Assembly (NCBI GenBank): GCA_040219275.1
Contig: JAVJSU010000099.1
Span: 186,001 to 250,000, forward strand
DNA from: JAVJSU01 sp040219275
GTDB lineage: Bacteria > Chloroflexota > Anaerolineae > Aggregatilineales > Phototrophicaceae
Length of the DNA stretch: 64,000 nucleotides
Direction: 5' to 3'
Of the stretch, positions 44,136-52,638 are shown piece after piece. The position numbers and the translations under genes are program-made. The notes beneath the pieces were generated by a model. That model did not search any database. It was not told the origin of the DNA and saw only the letters and a list, made by a program, of their open reading frames with translations. Every line of letters begins with the position of its first letter. Positions within the stretch are counted from its first letter, which is position 1.

Positions 44136-45754
44136 GAACCAATAATATTATCATTACACGCGGTTTAGTCGGACAGATCGCAAGTTTTTTTGCGGCAACG
44201 GGCTTACTCGCTATTGTTATCGCTTTTCTATGGCGTAATACGGTTGATAACTATGTATTGGCGGCAGGCGGGGTGGCGCTGGCGGGTATCTTGGTATGGG
44301 CAATTGCCACACCGGACGAGTTTAAAAATTTCATCACCGGGCGGCAGGTTCGTTATGGGACGAGCGCCATCCTGAGTACCGTATTGCTTCTTGGCATCGT
44401 CGTGATGATCTACATATTTTTGGAACGTGCTGTCATCACCGTCGATATGACTCAAAGCGAAACTTTTACACTAGATCGTGCCACGCTCGAAGTATTAGAA
44501 GGTGTGCGCCGCCCTATCCAGATCACTGGCTTCTACTCTCCCCGCAAGGTCAGTCAACGTGAAGTTGACGATCAATTTTTACGACTTTATGAAACCGCTA
44601 CAGACGGGCTGATTACGCGCAACTATATTGATCCTGAAGAAGAACCTGCCTTCGCTCAAACTTTGCGCGCAGAAGACGGTAACCTCTTCATCTCCTATCT
44701 GAACGAAGACGGCAATATTGATTTCAATTCGTTGGCATTCATTCCACAAACAGGCACGCAAGAGCGCGACATCACACAAGCCATCTCGCGCTTACTTATT
44801 TCAGGGACAATTACCGTTTACTTTGACCTTAGTCTCGGTGAGCTTGACCCGCTTGACAACACAGGTACGGGCTTATCAAATCTCAATGCACTGTTACAGG
44901 AAAATGGGCTACTGACCCAACCACTGAACTTGCAAGGATTGGGTGAGACCAGCGGGGAAATCCCACTGGACGCAAATGTGATTATTATGGCTCGTCCACG
45001 TATTGAACCTTCTGAAGCCACCATCGAATTACTGCGGGATTATCTTGACCGTGGAGGATCGCTCTTCATACTGGCGGATACACAGTCCGAATTCATGACC
45101 GGAGAGAGCCGCTTTAACCAGTTCATGTGGGACAATTACGGCTTACGGATGCTTGATGCCGTTGTCGTCGATCCTGCATCGAGCGGAGCAACCGATCTTG
45201 ACATCATTAGTTTCACGATCTTTGATTCACAAATTAGTGCAGGTCTTGATCCTGAAGACCCCGACTCGAATACTCAATTTCGTATCGCCCGCCCGGTTGA
45301 GGTGAATGATGATCCACCCGTCCCCAATGGACGCATCATTATGTCCTCGGAGGTCAGTTATGCTGAGTTTAACCTTGTTGACCTATTTCAGAACAATGAA
45401 TATTCAGCCGATGTCGGCGAAGACCTTCCTGGACCATTCACGACCGTTGCTTTTGCGGACAATCGCGCCAATTCCGGTGGTCGTATCATCCTTATCGGTG
45501 ACGCGGATTTTATAACCAATGGGCAGATTTCCTCACCCTTCGGAAACGCTTACCTCTTTACAGATGGTTTGGGCTGGCTTACAGATTTCAATGAACAGGT
45601 GACATTTGAACCAAGCGCACGCATCACGAACATCCCCACGTTGTTCATAAGCGCACAAGAATTGGATCAAATTGCCTTTGTCACGGTTGTACTCATGCCC
45701 GGAATTGTCCTCTTATTTGGTTTTGCTGTGTGGTTCCGGCGGAGCAGACGATGA
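44132..45754 (+). CDS. GldG-family (ABC-type uncharacterised) membrane protein
   Basis: About 540 residues. Three N-terminal helices are followed by a large outer domain: VDMTQSETFTLDRATLEVLEGVRRPIQITGFYSP (the 'Gldg' / DUF7088 start), an NVIIMARPRIEPSEATIELLRDYLDRGGSLFILAD segment of the GIFT-like domain, and IILIGDADFITNG. A C-terminal helix and basic tail return to the membrane. It probably lies in the outer part of the transporter and is anchored at both ends. ATG 44132 overlaps the permease stop; a GTG at 44123 is less likely. Confidence 0.9.
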   Translation: MRTNNIIITRGLVGQIASFFAATGLLAIVIAFLWRNTVDNYVLAAGGVALAGILVWAIATPDEFKNFITGRQVRYGTSAILSTVLLLGIVVMIYIFLERAVITVDMTQSETFTLDRATLEVLEGVRRPIQITGFYSPRKVSQREVDDQFLRLYETATDGLITRNYIDPEEEPAFAQTLRAEDGNLFISYLNEDGNIDFNSLAFIPQTGTQERDITQAISRLLISGTITVYFDLSLGELDPLDNTGTGLSNLNALLQENGLLTQPLNLQGLGETSGEIPLDANVIIMARPRIEPSEATIELLRDYLDRGGSLFILADTQSEFMTGESRFNQFMWDNYGLRMLDAVVVDPASSGATDLDIISFTIFDSQISAGLDPEDPDSNTQFRIARPVEVNDDPPVPNGRIIMSSEVSYAEFNLVDLFQNNEYSADVGEDLPGPFTTVAFADNRANSGGRIILIGDADFITNGQISSPFGNAYLFTDGLGWLTDFNEQVTFEPSARITNIPTLFISAQELDQIAFVTVVLMPGIVLLFGFAVWFRRSRR

Positions 45755-46323
45755 GAAATCGTGGTCTGCTTGTGCTATTCGGCGTATTTTTACTACTCGC
45801 GGCGCTCCTCGTCTTGCAAGATCGTGGCACGATAGGCGGCGGAAACAACACTGCTATCCCGACTGCCTTTTTACTGCGGGTCTTTCCTGAAATGGCTGTG
45901 CTTGATATTCAAGCGATTCGCCTGCAAAATCCGGCAAGTGGTCAAACGTTAAGCCTTGCAAGGGATGACTTCGGCAATTGGGAGAGCTTCGAATACTCAG
46001 AGGCTCTTGACCAGAATCTTGCCACGACCATTGCGCGATCAGTCGTGTTGCTTCCCTACACCCGTACAATCAACCTTTCTGAAGATACAGATATTGCACA
46101 GTATGGGTTTGATAGTCCGCAATTTTTGCTTTCTGTTCAGATGGTAAATGGCGAGAGTCATGTCGTCCTCGTTGGTGATCCCCTGCAAACGGGTCCCGAA
46201 TTTTACGCGCTGGTCGATGATCGTGAGCAACTTTATGTTATCCAGCGCAGTCCAATCGACTATCTGGTAACATTTTTTGCTGATCCACCAATTATTCCTG
46301 ACGGCGCGAGTATTGCGCCATAA
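45751..46323 (+). CDS. DUF4340-like protein of the ABC cluster
   Basis: About 190 residues with one N-terminal helix (GLLVLFGVFLLLAALLVLQ) and an outer domain of the type found in DUF4340: VFPEMAVLDIQAIRLQNPASGQTLSLARDDFGNWESF, YGFDSPQFLLSVQM and LVGDPLQTGPEFYALVDDREQLYVI. DUF4340 genes commonly follow gldG-like genes. Length is shorter than many members, which have two repeats. Overlaps the preceding gene (ATGA) and ends the operon; no T-run terminator is seen behind it. Confidence 0.88.
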   Translation: MRNRGLLVLFGVFLLLAALLVLQDRGTIGGGNNTAIPTAFLLRVFPEMAVLDIQAIRLQNPASGQTLSLARDDFGNWESFEYSEALDQNLATTIARSVVLLPYTRTINLSEDTDIAQYGFDSPQFLLSVQMVNGESHVVLVGDPLQTGPEFYALVDDREQLYVIQRSPIDYLVTFFADPPIIPDGASIAP

Positions 46324-46532
46324 TGCTTAAAGAGTTAAGGATATAAATTGATTCTTAACACATACGCCATTCGGTAAACGGTTTATGGTAAGATGGTAAA
46401 AGGATTGAGAAATAGAATCGTTTCACATCCTGACAAATTGGCAATTTCTGTTAATAAATAGCCAATTAGGTTAATACAGCCTAAGAAAATCGCCTTCTTC
46501 GCACAAAGTACACAAAAAAAACGCCAAATTGC

Positions 46533-46561
46533 TTGACAAGTTTGCATAGTAGCGTTACTGT
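46533..46561 (+). promoter_or_regulatory. Sigma-70 promoter of rpoD
   Basis: A perfect -35, TTGACA (46533-46538), a 17-bp spacer and TACTGT (46556-46561). A TATTAT directly behind (46561-46566) is an alternative -10 with too long a spacer (22 bp). The inferred start near 46568 gives a leader of about 210 nt before the rpoD ATG. Confidence 0.6.
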
Positions 46562-46588
46562 ATTATGAGCAATGGCGCATGGTGCGCT

Positions 46589-46651
46589 GTCACGACCTAG
46601 CCTACATCCCCGTCCTTTGTGGCGGGGTTTGTTACCTAGTAGAGCCGTGAC
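46589..46651 (+). ncRNA. Structured element in the rpoD 5' leader
   Basis: GTCACG (46589-46594) pairs with CGTGAC (46646-46651); within it CCCCGTC (46608-46614) pairs with GGCGGGG (46621-46627; one U-G) around a 6-nt loop, and CTAG sequences on both sides could extend the fold. The GC-rich hairpin stands out in an AT-rich leader. No Rfam family is recognised. It may be a regulatory RNA element or a stability hairpin; function is unknown. Confidence 0.4.
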
Positions 46652-46739
46652 ACTGAACGTTTCATTAAGACAATTAAAGAAACATCGCAATCCATGTGTT
46701 TTTGCGACATAATGTGCAGGCAGAGTAGACGAGGTTAAT

Positions 46740-46760
46740 GCCTTGCTGTTTCAGCAGGGC
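46740..46760 (+). promoter_or_regulatory. Hairpin just upstream of the rpoD start
   Basis: GCCTTGCTG (46740-46748) and CAGCAGGGC (46752-46760) form nine pairs (one U-G) around a 3-nt loop, ending 17 nt before the ATG at 46778. TTTAT follows, too short a T-run for a good terminator. Its position suggests an effect on ribosome access or RNA stability. Confidence 0.4.
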
Positions 46761-46777
46761 TTTATGTGTGTAGCCCT

Positions 46778-48025
46778 ATGGTAGCAACAATCCAACAGAT
46801 GTTAACACGAGAAGAATTGCAAGCTCAGTTGATTGCAAAGGCGAAGCATCAGGGTAACTCCGTGAGCTTCGATGATATTCTTGCGGTCTTTCCTGATATC
46901 GAGAGCGATGTCGCTATGCTCGATGATCTCATGGATAGCTTGCTTGAAGCCGGTATTGAGGTCGCGTCTGCAAAGTCCGAGACTTTAACGCAGGAAAGCC
47001 CCAAAGTTGGTGAAGGTTATGATGAAGAAGATGAAGAAGATCTCGACGAGAATGAACTTTACTTCGACAACGACCTGACCGATGATGCAGGGTATCTTCA
47101 GGCGTTAGATACGGACGATGTGGTCGGGTTATACCTCAAAGAAGCCGGGCGAGTTCCCTTGCTTACAGCAGAGGAAGAAGTTTCATTAGCCAAGCGCATG
47201 GAAGCGGGTGTTCAGGCGCAAGAATTTATTGATAATAACGGCGATTCAATCGCCCCCGACGATATGTATGATCTTAAAGACACACTCATCGACGCGGAAA
47301 TGGCGCAGGAACATTTGATCCGTGCCAATGCCCGGCTCGTGATTAGTGTCGCCAAGAAATACATCGGGCGGGGTGTGCCTTTCCTTGATCTCATTCAAGA
47401 AGGCAACATTGGTCTGATCCGTGCCACCAACAAGTTCGAGTATCAGCGTGGTCATAAGTTCAGCACCTACGCAACATGGTGGATTCGTCAGGCAGTCAGC
47501 CGTGCTGTTGCCGATCAAGGTCGTACAATCCGTGTGCCAGTGCATATGGGCGACCAGCTCAATCGTATGCGTCGTGTGCAGTTACAACTTCTTCAGGAAT
47601 TAGGACGTGATCCTTCAATTGAAGAGTTGGCAGTTGGCATGGAAACCACCCCTGATAAGGTGGAGAACCTGCTTGAAATTGCACGCCGTCCGGTCAGCCT
47701 TGAAACACCCATTGATGAAGAAGGCGATTCGACATTTGGCGATTTCGTCGAAGATGTCAATAGCCCTGCCCCGGCAGAAGAAGTGGCGACACACCTTCTA
47801 CACGAGCAACTTCAGGGTGCACTTGATCGTCTTCCTCCGCGTGAGGCGCAAATTTTACGTCTGCGGTATGGTTTGGAAGATGGACGCGTATATACATTAG
47901 AAGAAGTCGGGCAAACAATCGGTGTAACGCGTGAACGTGTTCGCCAATTGGAAGCACAGGCGTTAAACCGTCTGCGCCAATCATCTGCCCATATCATTCT
48001 CCGCGACTATCTATACGAGGAGTAG
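46778..48025 (+). CDS. rpoD: Primary RNA polymerase sigma factor (RpoD/SigA)
   Basis: 415 residues. Region 1.1-like N-terminus (about 1-65), an acidic stretch (EEDEEDLDENE), region 1.2 (DDVVGLYLKEAGRVPLLTAEEEVSLAKRME), region 2 (ANARLVISVAKKYIGRGVPFLDLIQEGNIGLIRA, then FSTYATWWIRQAVSRAV), region 3 and region 4 (LPPREAQILRLRYGL, TLEEVGQTIGVTRERVRQLEAQAL). All marks of a primary, group 1 sigma. The first ATG is 46778, with no good ribosome site; an in-frame GTG at 46766 and an ATG at 46799 are alternatives. The long structured leader suggests post-transcriptional control. The ribosome site of the next gene overlaps the rpoD stop. Confidence 0.96.
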   Translation: MVATIQQMLTREELQAQLIAKAKHQGNSVSFDDILAVFPDIESDVAMLDDLMDSLLEAGIEVASAKSETLTQESPKVGEGYDEEDEEDLDENELYFDNDLTDDAGYLQALDTDDVVGLYLKEAGRVPLLTAEEEVSLAKRMEAGVQAQEFIDNNGDSIAPDDMYDLKDTLIDAEMAQEHLIRANARLVISVAKKYIGRGVPFLDLIQEGNIGLIRATNKFEYQRGHKFSTYATWWIRQAVSRAVADQGRTIRVPVHMGDQLNRMRRVQLQLLQELGRDPSIEELAVGMETTPDKVENLLEIARRPVSLETPIDEEGDSTFGDFVEDVNSPAPAEEVATHLLHEQLQGALDRLPPREAQILRLRYGLEDGRVYTLEEVGQTIGVTRERVRQLEAQALNRLRQSSAHIILRDYLYEE

Positions 48026-48029
48026 AACA

Positions 48030-48854
48030 TTGGGCGCACGTCCAGGCGGCTCGACGCGAGGTGCCGGAGTTCCATGGTTATGGGCGCTGGTACTCATCAT
48101 TGTCGGCGCGGTTCTGCTCCTAGATAACTTTTTGCTTCTAGGTGATTTCAACGCAATAGCGTTACTTCCACTGGTGCTGGTGATAATCGGCGCGCAGATA
48201 TTACTGCGCGGCGATTTTATCACCAGCACGGAAGCAAGACGCTTTGGGATCACGCGGGGCAGTGTTGAATCCGGAACGTTAGAGATCAGTAGTGGTGAAA
48301 TTGATGTCGAATTACGGGCTTTACCGCGTGATCTGCGTTTACGTGAAGATCAGAATGCCCTAATTGCAGGACAATATGCGGCAAATACGCGTCCACAACT
48401 ACAAATCAATAATAATCATGCCATTCTCAATATGCTTCGTTCCAAAACCCCTCTCTTATCAATGGCTGATTGGAAAGTTGGCGTTGCGAGTGATTTACCA
48501 TGGCAAATCTTCATCAGCACCTATTTAGGACAGGTGAATGTTGATCTCTCGGAAATCATCATGGACTCAGGCGTTATTTCCACTGGTTTTGGCGATATTC
48601 AAATTATCGCTCCGCCAGAGGTTTTTGAAACGCTATTCATCCGTTCAACGTTAGGGACGATCCACTTCATCACACCCATCGGGTATAACTGCCAGGTTAA
48701 AATTACTGGAAGCCGTTTTCTTGGCGTTCATATAGATGAAATGCGCTTCGAACATGTTGATCCAGATATTTATCTCTCCAAAGAAGCTGAACCGGATGCA
48801 CCGCTCGTTGAGGTACAAATCAGCGGAACATTTGGGGACGTATATCTCACGTAA
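48030..48854 (+). CDS. LiaF-like / DUF5668 membrane protein
   Basis: 274 residues. Two N-terminal helices (VPWLWALVLIIVGAVLLLDNF and ALLPLVLVIIGAQILLRG) form the LiaF-type transmembrane (DUF5668-like) unit. The rest is a repetitive beta-structure of the LiaF/toastrack kind: SGTLEISSGEIDVEL, NVDLSEIIMDSGVISTGFGDIQI, STLGTIHFITP and QISGTFGDVYL. Related proteins take part in envelope-stress sensing. The start is TTG with GAGGAG 7 nt upstream; that site is made of the last rpoD codons, so translation is coupled to rpoD. Confidence 0.8.
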   Translation: MGARPGGSTRGAGVPWLWALVLIIVGAVLLLDNFLLLGDFNAIALLPLVLVIIGAQILLRGDFITSTEARRFGITRGSVESGTLEISSGEIDVELRALPRDLRLREDQNALIAGQYAANTRPQLQINNNHAILNMLRSKTPLLSMADWKVGVASDLPWQIFISTYLGQVNVDLSEIIMDSGVISTGFGDIQIIAPPEVFETLFIRSTLGTIHFITPIGYNCQVKITGSRFLGVHIDEMRFEHVDPDIYLSKEAEPDAPLVEVQISGTFGDVYLT

Positions 48855-48859
48855 TCATT

Positions 48860-49411
48860 ATGAGTTCATTTAGTTTTGTTATCCGTGACGGCTTAGAACG
48901 AGATGTCGCGCCCTGTATGGCGTTAGATAGTGCCTATGAGACAGACTATGTCTGGCAAATGAGCACACAACACACTACCGAGCATCATCAGGTTCTTTTC
49001 AAGACCGAGCACCTACCACGTTCTATGGAAGTCAACTATCCGCTAGACGAGAATAAAATGCGCTTATGTCTCGCGCCTGAGCAATGTTTTCTGGTTGCCA
49101 TTGGTAAAGATGATCCCACCGTACTCGGCTATTTGACCATGTGGCATATTCCTGTAAGCCAAACTGCAATAATTCAGGATATTGTGGTAGACTCCAACGT
49201 AAGGAGAAGCCATATGGGTGCAAGACTAGTGAATATTGCCAAGCGATGGGCAAAAGAACATCAAGTCACGTATCTTCAACTTGTAACACAAACCAAAAAT
49301 TACCCCTCGATAGTTTTTGCACAAAATTTAGGCTTTTCTTTCTGTGGATATAACGATCAGCACTTTACTAATCAAGATATTGCTGTATTTTTTGGACAGA
49401 TACTTCGTTAA
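48860..49411 (+). CDS. GNAT-family N-acetyltransferase
   Basis: 183 residues: FVIRDGLERDVAPCMALDSAY at the start, FLVAIGKDDPTVLGYLTMWHIP, then IIQDIVVDSNVRRSHMGARLVNIAKRWAKE as the acetyl-CoA region (R-R-S-x-M-G-A, a weakened loop) and YLQLVTQTKNYPSIVFAQNLGFSFCGYND. This end (YPSIVFAQNLGF.FCGYND..F.....AVFF) resembles GNATs that handle aminoglycosides or peptides, but substrate is unknown. It begins 5 bp after the LiaF-like gene, with no ribosome site of its own. Confidence 0.85.
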   Translation: MSSFSFVIRDGLERDVAPCMALDSAYETDYVWQMSTQHTTEHHQVLFKTEHLPRSMEVNYPLDENKMRLCLAPEQCFLVAIGKDDPTVLGYLTMWHIPVSQTAIIQDIVVDSNVRRSHMGARLVNIAKRWAKEHQVTYLQLVTQTKNYPSIVFAQNLGFSFCGYNDQHFTNQDIAVFFGQILR

Positions 49412-49444
49412 TATCCAACAATACATTTAAGGTGATAGACCGTT

Positions 49445-51394
49445 GTGGATGAATTCCTCCGCAATTTACTTGACTTAACCAACGAAACACTCGCCGCCGC
49501 CATCGTCATTATTGCGGCATCCATGTTGCTTTATAATCTTTCGCGTAATCTAAATGATCGCATTGCTCGTGCATCAGGTATCGTACTCGGTTGCGTTACT
49601 GTCGCATACGTCTGCGATGTATTGGTGTCTCTCAACCCCGGTTTGGGTACGATGGAATCGCTCCTTCGCCTACAATGGTTAGGTGTTGCGTTCATACCTG
49701 CGGCGACCTTTCATTTGTCAGACGCATTACTCGCAACCACAGGTTTGCCTTCACGCGGGCGGCGAAGACGTATTGTACGCATACTCTATCTGGTTGCCGC
49801 CGCTTTCTTACTGTTGGCATCATTTACCGATGTGCTGATTGACCCGATTACCGTGAACAGAGTCATCAGTTTGCGTGCCGGAACGCTACTTCCAATATAT
49901 GTGCTTTACTTCTTAATCGTAAACGGAGTGGCGCTTAATAATGTAGATCGTGCACGTCGGCGTTGCCAAACACGTAGCACGAAACGCCGTATGGGGTATC
50001 TGGAAATTGCCTTACTCACCCCTGCAATTGGCATTTTCCCGTATTCTGTAATCCTCGGTCCGGGGCAAGAATTCACACTTCCTGCATTGATTGTGGTCAA
50101 TCTGGCAAATTTTCTTGTCATCATCATGCTACTTCTCCTTTCATTCCCGCTTTCGTTTTTCGGGTCGGATGTTCCAGAGCGTGTTGTTAAGACACAACTG
50201 TTACGTTTCTTTTTAAGAGGTCCGGCAACCGGTTTGCTTGCGCTCGTCGTGATTATTTATACAGACCCAACATCAGACACTTTAGGGCTACCCGGCGATA
50301 TGTTCATGCCGTTTGCCACCGTCGCCCTAATTCTCACGTGGCAATGGCTGATTGACCGCACCCTCCCCAATGTAGAAAAACGTCTGATTTACCGAGATGA
50401 AGAAAATGACAGCACATTTAAACTGCAACAATTAAGCGAACGCTACTTATCTCGTGGGGATTTGCTCCGTTTGATTGATGCGACGATGGAAGCAACTTGC
50501 GACTATTTACGTGTAAAAACTGCATTTGTAGCGGCATTGAATGAACAAACGCCAGAGGTGCTCCGTTCAGTAGGTACATTGCCCTTCGACAATGATAGCC
50601 TCACTGACGAAATGGATGAAATGATGGCATTATTTGCCTCCGATACCTTCAGTGCTGTACTGTCCAGTCATCAGTGGAATGGTTATCATTTATTTCCGCT
50701 CATTAGTAAGCGAATCAACGACTCTGATGGCTCAATTCGTAAACCGCTCATTGGCATTATGGGGATTGAAGCACCACAAAATCCACGACATGCTGAGGAA
50801 ATTGACTCCGATGTCATCATACGAAATGTTTACCGAACCTCACAAGCCCTTGATGATTTAATTTTGCAAACAGAAATCTATGCGGCATTGGAGGGTTTAC
50901 TCCCACAAATTTCAATTACGCGTGAACAAGCGGCAGAGGTTGAATTTTTGCCGGGACGCTCCCCAACCATACAGAAAAACGATAATCTACCTGATCGCGA
51001 TCAAGTGATCGAACAGGTTCATGCCGCGCTTCGTCATTATTGGGGCGGACCAGGATTAACGCGCAGTCGCCTTCTACAGTTGACACTTGTAACGAACAAA
51101 ACAGAGACAAATAATGACACCCCGGTAAATATGTTACGTGAGGTGCTAAAAGATGCAATTGAAGTGTTACGACCAACAGGTGAACGGGATATGCGTAGCC
51201 CGGAATGGACACTCTACAATATCTTGACGCTTCGATTTATTGAGAAGAAAAAGGCAAAAGAAACCGCACGCCGCTTATATCTCGCAGAAGCCACGCTGTA
51301 TCGTAAACAAAGCGCCGCCATCGCCGCTGTTGCGGATGTTATTATCAACGGTGAGCATGAATTACAGGCGATGACCAACAACGAACCCGCGTAA
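49445..51394 (+). CDS. Membrane sensor with 7TM-type N-terminus, GAF-like domain and C-terminal HTH
   Basis: 649 residues. The N-terminal ~300 residues hold about eight to nine helices and resemble the histidine-kinase N-terminal 7TM region (RLQWLGVAFIPAATFHLSDALL). Then comes a coiled segment and a GAF-like domain (about 335-480: RLIDATMEATCDYLRVKTAFVAAL). The expected kinase domain is missing: no H-box or ATP-binding N/G boxes are seen. Instead the end carries FIEKKKAKETARRLYLAEATLYRKQSAAIAAVADVI, a likely helix-turn-helix of the short sigma-r4 style. It looks like a one-component regulator at the membrane; signal and targets are unknown. Start is GTG 49445 with no clear ribosome site. Confidence 0.7.
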   Translation: MDEFLRNLLDLTNETLAAAIVIIAASMLLYNLSRNLNDRIARASGIVLGCVTVAYVCDVLVSLNPGLGTMESLLRLQWLGVAFIPAATFHLSDALLATTGLPSRGRRRRIVRILYLVAAAFLLLASFTDVLIDPITVNRVISLRAGTLLPIYVLYFLIVNGVALNNVDRARRRCQTRSTKRRMGYLEIALLTPAIGIFPYSVILGPGQEFTLPALIVVNLANFLVIIMLLLLSFPLSFFGSDVPERVVKTQLLRFFLRGPATGLLALVVIIYTDPTSDTLGLPGDMFMPFATVALILTWQWLIDRTLPNVEKRLIYRDEENDSTFKLQQLSERYLSRGDLLRLIDATMEATCDYLRVKTAFVAALNEQTPEVLRSVGTLPFDNDSLTDEMDEMMALFASDTFSAVLSSHQWNGYHLFPLISKRINDSDGSIRKPLIGIMGIEAPQNPRHAEEIDSDVIIRNVYRTSQALDDLILQTEIYAALEGLLPQISITREQAAEVEFLPGRSPTIQKNDNLPDRDQVIEQVHAALRHYWGGPGLTRSRLLQLTLVTNKTETNNDTPVNMLREVLKDAIEVLRPTGERDMRSPEWTLYNILTLRFIEKKKAKETARRLYLAEATLYRKQSAAIAAVADVIINGEHELQAMTNNEPA

Positions 51395-51400
51395 TGTCAC

Positions 51401-51413
51401 TGTCAGTTTGACA
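51401..51413. promoter_or_regulatory. Perfect inverted repeat overlapping a -35
   Basis: TGTCA-GTT-TGACA; the second arm is the end of the -35 TTGACA of the S1-protein promoter. A direct repeat of the first arm (TGTCA, 51395-51399) lies next to it. A compact operator candidate. Confidence 0.4.
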
Positions 51414-51437
51414 ACTCCCCCTCATTCTCCCTATAAT
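51408..51437 (+). promoter_or_regulatory. Strong sigma-70 promoter of the S1-domain protein gene
   Basis: A perfect TTGACA (51408-51413), an 18-bp pyrimidine-rich spacer and a perfect TATAAT (51432-51437), about 78 bp before the start codon. This is the best consensus promoter in the window. Confidence 0.85.
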
Positions 51438-51515
51438 GACCACGAAGAGAGGCGACCAAATTAAATATCTGTAGTCATCTGTATCAATCAGTTTTGATGT
51501 TACACGGGGGAAGAA

Positions 51516-52493
51516 ATGTCAACGGATTTACATAGACAAGATTACCAACCACTGCCACCCGCACTAGAGGAGGGGTATTGGGAATCATTACTTAATGAAG
51601 GCGAATCTGCCACCACGAACTCACAAAGCTTTGAAAACATTGAAGAAAATTATTCAGACACATTTCATGAAAATGATCTTTCAGAGGGATATTCACAGTC
51701 CGCTGACGTTGATTGGGTTGAAATTCAGCGGATCACAGAGTCCGACGAAACTATCGAACTAACCGTTGTAGGGTACAATCGCGGTGGACTTCTAGTAGAG
51801 TGGCGCTCTTTACACGGCTTTGTTCCTGCTAGCCAACTCATTGATTTTCCAACAAGCTCAACTAACAACAGACGCACAAACCTTGTTGAACGTGTTGGTC
51901 AAACCCTTAGACTGCGTGTGATAGAGCTTCATATTGAAAAGAACCGCCTGATCTTATCTGAGCGTGCCGCCCAAGCCGCACCTGGTGAACGTGCAGAAAT
52001 ACTTACAAATCTCCAACCCGGTGATATTATTTCCGGACTTGTGACGAATTTGTGTGATTTTGGCGCGTTTATTGATCTCGGTGGTTTGGAAGGACTGATA
52101 CATATCAGTGAGTTGAGTTGGGGACGCGTTGCCCATCCGTCAAGCATTTTAGAGCGTGGAAAAAGCGTAGAAGCGTATGTGCTTGAAGTGGATCGTCAGG
52201 CAGGACGTATCGCATTGAGTTTGAAACGGCTCAGACCCGACCCATGGAAAACCGTGAACGAACGCTATACCTTAGGGCAGATTGTAGAGGGTGTGGTTAC
52301 CAATGTGGTTGATTTCGGCGCATTTGCGTGCATAGAAGAAGGGCTAGAAGGTTTAATTCATGTCTCAGAATTAGCAGAAGGTCACTTTTTGCACCCACGC
52401 AACGTCGTCAACGAAGGTCAACATATACGCGCACGTATCCTGACTATTAATGGGACGGAACGCCGCTTAGGACTAAGTTTACGTTTACTCTAA
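51516..52493 (+). CDS. S1 RNA-binding domain protein (RpsA-like, three S1 repeats)
   Basis: 325 residues. An acidic, Ser/Glu-rich start (about 60 residues) precedes three S1 OB-folds: about 70-145 (IELTVVGYNRGGLLVEWRSLHGFVPASQL), about 165-240 (DIISGLVTNLCDFGAFIDLGGLEGLIHISELSW) and about 252-325 (IVEGVVTNVVDFGAFACIEEGLEGLIHVSEL). The first repeat is most divergent. The layout resembles short ribosomal-protein-S1 homologues of Gram-positives and Chloroflexota, which aid mRNA binding to the ribosome; whether it is the true S1 cannot be decided. GGGG lies 4-5 nt before ATG. Strong consensus promoter and terminator on either side indicate a highly expressed single gene. Confidence 0.92.
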   Translation: MSTDLHRQDYQPLPPALEEGYWESLLNEGESATTNSQSFENIEENYSDTFHENDLSEGYSQSADVDWVEIQRITESDETIELTVVGYNRGGLLVEWRSLHGFVPASQLIDFPTSSTNNRRTNLVERVGQTLRLRVIELHIEKNRLILSERAAQAAPGERAEILTNLQPGDIISGLVTNLCDFGAFIDLGGLEGLIHISELSWGRVAHPSSILERGKSVEAYVLEVDRQAGRIALSLKRLRPDPWKTVNERYTLGQIVEGVVTNVVDFGAFACIEEGLEGLIHVSELAEGHFLHPRNVVNEGQHIRARILTINGTERRLGLSLRLL

Positions 52494-52527
52494 ATTGGCA
52501 ACCAACCAACGTTCCCACAAAATCAAC

Positions 52528-52561
52528 AGGTCAGCCAAGAAAATAGGTTGACCTTTTTTTT
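52528..52561 (+). terminator. Intrinsic terminator of the S1-protein gene
   Basis: AGGTCAGCC (52528-52536) pairs with GGTTGACCT (52546-52554) with one G-U, 9-nt A-rich loop, followed by eight T's to 52561. It lies 34 bp after the stop codon. Confidence 0.93.
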
Positions 52562-52578
52562 GATTTGCACACTTGAGC

Positions 52579-52584
52579 TATAAT
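52579..52584 (+). promoter_or_regulatory. -10 element upstream of ftsK
   Basis: A perfect TATAAT, about 55 bp before the ftsK GTG. The -35 position falls on the T-run of the terminator (TTTTTT/TTTTTG) and is poor. Confidence 0.4.
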
Positions 52585-52638
52585 AAGCGTATGAAACCAT
52601 TTTGTTATAGATAATGGATGAGATAGGTAAATAAATTC

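Larger units (their letters stand above)
46324..46777. other. 454-bp intergenic region upstream of rpoD
   Basis: The longest gene-free stretch in the window. First part (46324-46480): AT-rich, with an inverted repeat AATTGGC (46436-46442)/GCCAATT (46461-46467) that may mark the 3' end of the ABC operon. Then the rpoD promoter (46533-46561) and two structured elements in the leader (46589-46651 and 46740-46760). No ORF with a ribosome site was found. Confidence 0.6.

Noticed and set aside
42487..46323. Gliding-motility locus
   Set aside because: GldA/F/G-like ABC genes plus a DUF4340 gene occur in many non-gliding bacteria; no other gld or spr gene is in the window.
46564..46599. An 11-codon ORF (ATG AGC AAT ... 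TAG) in the rpoD leader
   Set aside because: It has no ribosome site and its ATG falls at or before the expected transcript start, so translation is unlikely.
49445..51394. Histidine kinase
   Set aside because: Only the membrane and GAF-like parts fit; no phosphoacceptor or ATP-binding boxes are present.
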